Positions 1 through 3,783 of a stretch of DNA of 6,010 nucleotides are shown here, one piece after another. This stretch comes from an uncultured Clostridia bacterium. GTDB lineage: Bacteria; Bacillota; Clostridia; Christensenellales; UBA1242. A model generated the notes under the pieces. The model did not search any database. It had not been told where the DNA came from and was given only the letters and a program-made list of their open reading frames with translations. Every line of letters starts with the position of its first letter. Positions within the stretch are counted from its first letter, which is position 1. A program made the translations under genes and the position numbers. Location of the stretch: the NCBI GenBank assembly GCA_944381225.1, contig CALWKJ010000061.1, positions 1 through 6,010 of the forward strand, given 5' to 3'.

Positions 1-459
1 ACTTGTGCTACATTTGGCAAAGTTACCGACTATGGAATTAATGATGTTAACAATATGGGAGCAGCAATGGCACCTGCAGCAATGAATACTTTAATAGCAC
101 ATTTTAAGGACACAAATACAAAGCCGGAAGATTATGATTTGATTTTGTCGGGAGATTTGGGGAAATTGGGAAGTGAAATTTTAATAGACTTAATGGAAGA
201 CCATGGTTATAAATTAGGGCTAAATTATAAAGATTGTGGGCAAATAATATTTAAAAGAAATCAAAATGTCCTAATGGGCGGAAGTGGATGTGGTTGTAGC
301 GCAACCGTTTTTAATTCTATTATTTTAGATAAAATAAAAAAAGGTGAATATAAAAAAGTATTGTTTATGGCTACAGGCGCACTTTTAAGCACAACGAGTT
401 CTCAGCAGGGTGAAAGTATTCCAGGAATTGCGCATGCAGTTGTAATTGAGGGGGAATAA
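1..459 (+). CDS. spoVAD: Stage V sporulation protein AD (SpoVAD), C-terminal part, 5' end outside window
   Basis: The frame is open from base 1 and ends at TAA 457-459, giving 152 residues of the C-terminal part. The family is usually about 335-340 residues, so roughly the first half is missing. The ATG at 55 is internal, because family-typical sequence (TCATFGKVTDYGINDVNNMG) runs through it. Hallmarks seen are MGAAMAPAA, the DYDLILSGDLGKLGSEI block, DCGQIIF, GGSGCGCSA and the ending TGALLSTTSSQQGESIPGIAHAVVIE. By family knowledge SpoVAD has a thiolase-like fold, sits on the spore inner membrane with SpoVAC and SpoVAE, and binds dipicolinic acid during its uptake and release. It lies one base upstream of spoVAE, so the two are surely co-transcribed; spoVAC would be expected just left of the window. 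In Bacillus this operon is under forespore sigma-G; that promoter is not in the window. Confidence 0.96.
   Translation, partial: TCATFGKVTDYGINDVNNMGAAMAPAAMNTLIAHFKDTNTKPEDYDLILSGDLGKLGSEILIDLMEDHGYKLGLNYKDCGQIIFKRNQNVLMGGSGCGCSATVFNSIILDKIKKGEYKKVLFMATGALLSTTSSQQGESIPGIAHAVVIEGE
448..454 (+). promoter_or_regulatory. Ribosome binding site of spoVAE, inside the spoVAD 3' end
   Basis: GAGGGGG lies within the last codons of spoVAD and ends six bases before ATG 461. This fixes the spoVAE start at 461 rather than at the in-frame TTG at 446, which would sit on top of this site. The arrangement suggests translational coupling of spoVAE to spoVAD. Confidence 0.75.
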
Positions 460-460
460 T

Positions 461-832
461 ATGAATGAATGGTTTGTATACTTAATTGTTTTTTTAACCG
501 GTGGAGTTGTTTGTTTTATTGGGCAAATATTAATAATAAAAACAAAAATGACATCTGCAAGAATTTTAGTTACATTTGAACTTTTAGGTGTTGTACTTGT
601 TGCTTTAGGCATTTTTGATCCTATAAGTTCATTTTGCAAAGCTGGAATTAATGTGCCAATTATTGGATTTGGCGCATCTTTGGCAAAGGGTGCAATAAAT
701 GCAGTAAAATCTAAAGGTGTTTTGGGTATATTTACTGGTGGACTTGAAGCAACTGCAGGAGGAATTGCTGCAGCAGTATTTTTTGCATTTATATTTGGTA
801 TAATATTTAAAGCAAAAACAAAAAAGTTTTAG
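461..832 (+). CDS. spoVAE: Stage V sporulation protein AE (SpoVAE, SpoVAEb type)
   Basis: This 123-residue, very hydrophobic protein matches the usual length and layout of the SpoVAEb type. Probable membrane segments are at residues 6-26, 33-52 and 87-117, the last long enough for a re-entrant pair. Family-like blocks are the glycine-rich GGVVCFIGQ near residue 14, VPIIGFGASLAKGA at 65-78, and GVLGIFTGGLEATAGGIAAA at 86-105, with a lysine-rich cytoplasmic tail (KAKTKKF). By family knowledge it is an inner-membrane component of the SpoVA dipicolinic-acid channel. The start is chosen from the strong upstream GAGGGGG site. It follows spoVAD by one base, the standard C-D-E order, and a 33-base gap separates it from the next gene, so the transcript may continue into yunB. 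I see no terminator after it. Confidence 0.93.
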   Translation: MNEWFVYLIVFLTGGVVCFIGQILIIKTKMTSARILVTFELLGVVLVALGIFDPISSFCKAGINVPIIGFGASLAKGAINAVKSKGVLGIFTGGLEATAGGIAAAVFFAFIFGIIFKAKTKKF

Positions 833-860
833 CAATTTGTTTATATATTTTGCATATATA
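832..860 (+). promoter_or_regulatory. Weak candidate sigma-E-type promoter before yunB
   Basis: GCAATTT (832-838) resembles the sigma-E -35 element (5 of 7 to GCATATT). After 14 bases comes CATATATA (853-860), which shares CATA and one further base with the -10 consensus CATACAAT. In Bacillus yunB belongs to the mother-cell sigma-E regulon, while spoVA is forespore sigma-G, so a separate promoter here would make sense. The match is weak in AT-rich DNA. It would start the transcript at about 867, which conflicts with ATG 866 as the start codon but fits ATG 899. Confidence 0.2.
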
Positions 861-865
861 ATAAC

Positions 866-1549
866 ATGAGCAACTTGTGTAAAAAACGAAAATTATTTAT
901 GCCTTTAAGATATAAAATAGCTTTGACTATTTGCTCATTAACGCTTTTTATTATAGTTGTATTTGTATATTTAAATAATGTTGTAAATCCTGTTATAATT
1001 GAATCAAGCGAAGCTAAAACTCGCTCTTTGTCCCAGCAGGCTGTTGAACAAGCCATATACGAAACAATAAATGAAACATCAATATATGACACATTAGTAA
1101 TGATTGCAAGAGATGAACAGGGAAATGTTTCATACATTACCACAAACACACTTCAAATTAACATACTTGCAAGAGAATTATCTAAAAACGCTCAAGCAAA
1201 ACTAGAAAATTTGGGAGCTAAAGGAATAGACATCCCGTTAGGTACTTTTACTGGCATGCCAATTTTTGTTGGCAGAGGTCCAAATATAAATGTTAAATTA
1301 TTACCCATTGGAAGCATATATTGTAAATTTAGTTCAAAGTTTATTGATGCTGGAATAAATCAAACCAACCATAAAATATATTTAACAATAACAACAAACG
1401 TTTCTGTCATACTGCCAACAGCAAACCAAACAGTACAAACAACAACAGAAGTTATGATTGCTGAAAGCATAATAGTAGGTAAAATTCCAGATACATATTT
1501 AAACTCTTCAAGTATTGACGATATGCTTAACTTAATTCCTGGAAATTAA
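866..1549 (+). CDS. yunB: YunB-family sporulation protein
   Basis: The 227-residue protein has a basic N-terminus (KKRK), one membrane segment at about residues 17-36, and an extracytoplasmic domain. It is recognised from a set of YunB blocks: the SEAKTRSLSQQAVEQAI helix after the membrane segment (48-64), IPLGTFTG (123-130), GRGP (136-139), AGINQTNHKIYL (162-173) and AESIIVGKIPDTYL (199-212). The family is sporulation-associated and in Bacillus is made in the mother cell; its biochemical role is unclear. Length is slightly below the B. subtilis protein. The start is uncertain: neither ATG 866 nor the in-frame ATG 899 (residue 12, MPLRYK) has a clear Shine-Dalgarno site, and both keep the membrane segment. 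Its last 18 bases overlap the 3' end of the opposing pseudouridine synthase gene. Family assignment is firm; function is not known. Confidence 0.9.
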   Translation: MSNLCKKRKLFMPLRYKIALTICSLTLFIIVVFVYLNNVVNPVIIESSEAKTRSLSQQAVEQAIYETINETSIYDTLVMIARDEQGNVSYITTNTLQINILARELSKNAQAKLENLGAKGIDIPLGTFTGMPIFVGRGPNINVKLLPIGSIYCKFSSKFIDAGINQTNHKIYLTITTNVSVILPTANQTVQTTTEVMIAESIIVGKIPDTYLNSSSIDDMLNLIPGN

Positions 1550-2425
1550 TTTTATAAAATCCTCTGGAAAAGGTATTTCAAGTGATATTCGTTGCCTTGT
1601 TGCTGGGTGAACAAAAGACATTTCTTTGCAACACAATGCTGTATGAGATATAAATTCACTTTTTTCTCCATATAAGCTATCACCCAAAAGGGGATGACCA
1701 ATGCTTGATAAGTGTACTCTAATTTGGTGAGTTCTTCCATGCTCTAAATTGATTTTTATTAAACTATAATTGCTATAATTTTTAATTAAATTTACATAAG
1801 TTTTAGCACTTTTACCACTTATTGATGTGGCTCTTTTATTTAAGTTTATACCATTTATATTTTTTAATGTTTCTATGCTTTTTTCTATTTTTATTTTATC
1901 ATCATTAAAAGTTCCCTCGCATAAAGCATAATAAGTTTTATCTACGTTTCCATTCTGATTTAAAAAGTTGGCAGATAAACTATTTTTTGCAACAAGAACC
2001 ATTCCACATGCTTCCTTGTCTAGTCTATTGATTATTCTAACAACAAAATTAGAATCTTTTTTTTCCATATAACCCATAATGGCACCACATAAATTAAATT
2101 TAAAATGTGATTTCGATGGCATTGTAGCCATCATGCTTGGCTTGTTAACTACCAAAACTTCATCATCTTCGTATACAACATCTAGAGGTATTATGCAAGA
2201 ATAAACACTCGTTTTTGTGTTTGGATTTAAATTTATTGAAATTGTATCACCATCGTTTACTATTTCATTAATAAAACATTTTTCTCCGTTAAGTAAAATA
2301 AAACCAAATTCTTTCCTTAAATTTTTTAAAAAATTTTCGCTGTAATTATTCATTTTTAAATACGAATATATTGTTTGTTTTTGTTTTGGAGATTTAACAA
2401 TTATGTTTTTGTATTGATTATCCAT
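1532..2425 (-). CDS. RluA-family RNA pseudouridine synthase
   Basis: The 297-residue protein isomerises uridine to pseudouridine in RNA, by family knowledge in 23S rRNA or tRNA. An N-terminal S4-like RNA-binding region covers about residues 12-66 (IYSYLKMNNYSENFLKNL, LLNGEKC, VNDGDTISI). The catalytic domain follows: VVYEDDEVLVVNKPS (83-97), the catalytic loop RLDKEACGMVLVAKN (134-148) with D136 as presumed nucleophile, and the C-terminal GRTHQIRVHLSSIGHPLLGD block (230-249). The loop reads N-RLD-KEACG where HRLDKDTSG is most usual; the essential RLD is intact. ATG 2425 is chosen because it is the first available start and is needed to keep the S4 region, yet no Shine-Dalgarno site precedes it. 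The gene is divergent from the pheS T-box and convergent with yunB. The exact RNA target (RluA, RluC, RluD or YlyB type) cannot be told from sequence alone. Confidence 0.93.
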   Translation of the reverse strand: MDNQYKNIIVKSPKQKQTIYSYLKMNNYSENFLKNLRKEFGFILLNGEKCFINEIVNDGDTISINLNPNTKTSVYSCIIPLDVVYEDDEVLVVNKPSMMATMPSKSHFKFNLCGAIMGYMEKKDSNFVVRIINRLDKEACGMVLVAKNSLSANFLNQNGNVDKTYYALCEGTFNDDKIKIEKSIETLKNINGINLNKRATSISGKSAKTYVNLIKNYSNYSLIKINLEHGRTHQIRVHLSSIGHPLLGDSLYGEKSEFISHTALCCKEMSFVHPATRQRISLEIPFPEDFIKLISRN

Positions 2426-2465
2426 GATAGTAAGTTTATAATATTTTTTTTAATATGCAAAATAT

Positions 2466-2494
2466 TTGACAATATTTTTTTTATATGATATCTT
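2466..2494 (+). promoter_or_regulatory. Sigma-A-like promoter for the pheS-pheT T-box transcript
   Basis: A perfect TTGACA -35 box (2466-2471) is followed by a 17-base spacer and TATCTT (2489-2494; four of six to TATAAT). Transcription would start at about 2500, just before the first recognisable part of the T-box leader. The position, ideal spacing and perfect -35 make this the best vegetative promoter in the window. The -10 box is imperfect. Confidence 0.65.
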
Positions 2495-2673
2495 TTATTT
2501 GTTTTGAAAGACTATGATGAAAGACTAGTAACTATTCTAAATTCAAGCAGAGATGAAAATTCGTGGCTGAAAAATTTTCTTTGAATATTGTAGTGAATTC
2601 CCTTTCTAGTTGCCAGCTGAACAGCAATAAGTAAGATTGGTCGGGAAATCCCGTTATAGATTAAACGAGTGTG

Positions 2674-2727
2674 CTTTGCATAATTTAGGTGGTACCGCGG
2701 AATTTTTTCGACATAAAATTTGCAAAG
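2674..2727 (+). promoter_or_regulatory. T-box antiterminator region with unusually long flanking arms
   Basis: The bulge UGGUACC (2690-2696) is flanked by a short upper helix, CGGAA 2698-2702 with TTTCG 2706-2710, as expected for helix A2. The lower helix lacks the usual AGGG/CCCU pairing. Instead an A/T-rich helix with a few mismatches continues outwards (TTTA 2684-2687 with TAAA 2714-2717) and ends in a perfect seven-pair helix, CTTTGCA 2674-2680 with TGCAAAG 2721-2727. The pairing is read by eye and its stability was not calculated. Confidence 0.5.
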
Positions 2728-2735
2728 TTTTTTTT
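2704..2735 (+). terminator. Probable weak leader terminator of the T-box
   Basis: A tract of eight T (2728-2735) follows immediately after TGCAAAG (2721-2727). A short competing hairpin can form between TTTTTCG (2704-2710) and TGCAAAG, with one mismatch and two G-U pairs. Its 5' arm shares bases with the antiterminator's inner helix, so the two folds are mutually exclusive, as in a classic T-box. The hairpin is weak. Termination by a longer structure, or control by another means, is possible. Confidence 0.4.
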
Positions 2736-2737
2736 GT

Positions 2738-2744
2738 AAAGGAG
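2738..2744 (+). promoter_or_regulatory. Ribosome binding site of pheS
   Basis: AAAGGAG lies five bases before ATG 2750 and three bases after the T tract. It fixes the pheS start and is the clearest Shine-Dalgarno site in the window. Its closeness to the T tract leaves open some effect of the leader fold on ribosome access. Confidence 0.85.
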
Positions 2745-2749
2745 AATAA

Positions 2750-3769
2750 ATGGAAGAAAAAATTGAAAGATTTTTAAAAGAGGCCATGTTTGAAATTGAT
2801 AATTGCAAAAGCCTTAAAGAACTAAGTGATGTAAGAATAAAATTATTGGGTAAACAAGGAGAACTTACATCATTTTTAAAAGCGATGAAAGATGTACCGA
2901 AGGAAAATCGTCCAAAAGTTGGTCAACTAATTAACAACGCCAGGGATGTTGTTATTTCTAAAATTGAAGAATTGCAATCTTCACTTGAAGAAACTGAATT
3001 AAATGAAAAATTAAAAAATGAAAAAATCGACATTACTGAGCCATCGCAAACAGTAGAAAAAGGCGAAATACATCCATTATATAAAGTTTTTGACAAGTTA
3101 ATAGATTGTTGTGTAGAAATGGGATTTAAAGTTCTTACTGGTCCAGAAGTGGAGTATGATTATTACAATTTTGAAGCATTAAATGTACCTAAAGACCATC
3201 CAGCAAGAGATATGCAAGACACATTCTTTATAAACGACAACATACTTTTAAGGTCGCAGACTTCTTCTGTACAAGTAAGAGCTATGGAAAAATTAAAACC
3301 ACCTTTTAAAGTTGTGAGCCCTGGTAGAACATATAGGGCAGATAGCGATGCAACCCACAGTCCGGTTTTTCATCAATTTGAAGGACTTGTAGTCGATGAA
3401 AACATTTCTTTAATTGATTTAAAATCAATGTTAACTAAGCTTTTATCCATGCTTTTTGGTGAAGGCACGAAAATACGATTTAGACCATCTTATTTCCCAT
3501 TTACTGAGCCAAGCGTTGAAGTTGATGCAACATGTCCGTCATGCGGGGGAAAAGGTTGTAAGTTATGCAAAGGAACAGGCTTTATGGAACTTTTAGGTGC
3601 TGGAATGGTGAATCCTAAAGTGCTTGAAATGAGTGGAATAGACAGTAAAAAATACACCGGCTTTGCTTTTGGTCCCGGAGTGGATAGGCTTGCAATGGTT
3701 GTAAATAAAATACCAGATCTTAGAATGATGTTTGAAAATGATATGAAATTTTTAGAACAATTAAAGTGA
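2750..3769 (+). CDS. pheS: Phenylalanine--tRNA ligase alpha subunit
   Basis: This is the catalytic class II aminoacyl-tRNA synthetase subunit, which charges tRNA-Phe with phenylalanine in the cytoplasm as an alpha2-beta2 enzyme with PheT. At 339 residues it has the standard length. An N-terminal helical coiled-coil arm (about 1-95) binds tRNA. The catalytic core follows: GEIHPLY (105-111) near motif 1, the block YNFEALNVPKDHPARDMQDT (139-158), motif 2 PGRTYRADSDATHSPVFHQF (191-210), FRPSYFPFTEPSVEV (244-258), a cysteine cluster CPSCGGKGCKLC (262-273) and motif 3 GFAFGPGVDRLAM (304-316). A306 corresponds to the E. coli alanine 294 that shapes the phenylalanine pocket. Motif 3 reads GPGVDR where GLGxER or GMGxER is more common; the class II arginine is kept. 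It lies 14 bases upstream of pheT and is controlled by the T-box leader. Confidence 0.98.
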   Translation: MEEKIERFLKEAMFEIDNCKSLKELSDVRIKLLGKQGELTSFLKAMKDVPKENRPKVGQLINNARDVVISKIEELQSSLEETELNEKLKNEKIDITEPSQTVEKGEIHPLYKVFDKLIDCCVEMGFKVLTGPEVEYDYYNFEALNVPKDHPARDMQDTFFINDNILLRSQTSSVQVRAMEKLKPPFKVVSPGRTYRADSDATHSPVFHQFEGLVVDENISLIDLKSMLTKLLSMLFGEGTKIRFRPSYFPFTEPSVEVDATCPSCGGKGCKLCKGTGFMELLGAGMVNPKVLEMSGIDSKKYTGFAFGPGVDRLAMVVNKIPDLRMMFENDMKFLEQLK

Positions 3770-3771
3770 GG
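3767..3771 (+). promoter_or_regulatory. Weak ribosome binding site of pheT overlapping the pheS stop codon
   Basis: TGAGG (3767-3771) includes the pheS TGA stop and gives a GAGG core 12 bases before ATG 3784, longer than the usual spacing; the gap is otherwise almost all A. Translation of pheT may depend on ribosomes finishing pheS, which would keep the two subunits balanced. That coupling is inference. Confidence 0.4.
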
Positions 3772-3783
3772 ATAAAAAAATAA

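Larger units (their letters stand above)
2506..2735 (+). promoter_or_regulatory. T-box riboswitch leader, tRNA-Phe responsive
   Basis: The leader binds tRNA-Phe and senses its charging. Stem I can be drawn directly. A K-turn-like GATGA (2516-2520) comes first. The base helix is ACTAG 2524-2528 with CTAGT 2606-2610, then a middle helix ACTAT 2531-2535 with GTAGT 2590-2594. Above these lie ATTCAA 2541-2546 with TTGAAT 2581-2586, an AG bulge GCAGAGAT 2547-2554, and an apical helix GAAAAT 2555-2560 with ATTTTC 2574-2579 around a GTGG-containing loop. The 3' side of the specifier loop reads GAA-TTC-CC, giving specifier UUC (2598-2600), which pairs with the GAA anticodon of tRNA-Phe. A stem III-type hairpin CGGG-AAAT-CCCG (2642-2653) follows, then GAGTG and the T-box core AGGTGGTACCGCGG (2687-2700). 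TGGT (2690-2693) can pair with the ACCA end of tRNA-Phe. The leader fills the otherwise gene-free stretch between rluA and pheS. Confidence 0.95.

Noticed and set aside
55..57. ATG 55 as the start of a short spoVAD-like gene
   Set aside because: The frame is open to base 1, and the upstream residues are typical SpoVAD sequence, so the gene is cut by the window edge, not shortened.
446..460. In-frame TTG start extending spoVAE by five codons
   Set aside because: It would overlap the GAGGGGG ribosome site. ATG 461 has ideal spacing and gives the family-typical N-terminus.
841..1149. Open minus-strand frame of 102 codons inside yunB
   Set aside because: It is antisense to yunB, whose conserved blocks are unmistakable; no supporting features were seen.
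2426..2465. Possible rluA promoter on the minus strand, with TATTAT (+ strand 2438-2443) as -10 box
   Set aside because: No acceptable -35 hexamer is present at 16-18 bases, and such -10-like words are frequent in this AT-rich gap.
2461..2476. Inverted repeat AATATT-TGAC-AATATT over the -35 box as a possible operator
   Set aside because: AATATT is itself palindromic and common in AT-rich DNA, and the T-box already explains the regulation.
2512..2808. Open minus-strand frame of 98 codons across the T-box and pheS start
   Set aside because: It covers a structured RNA leader and the start of pheS on the opposite strand. The T-box elements explain the sequence.
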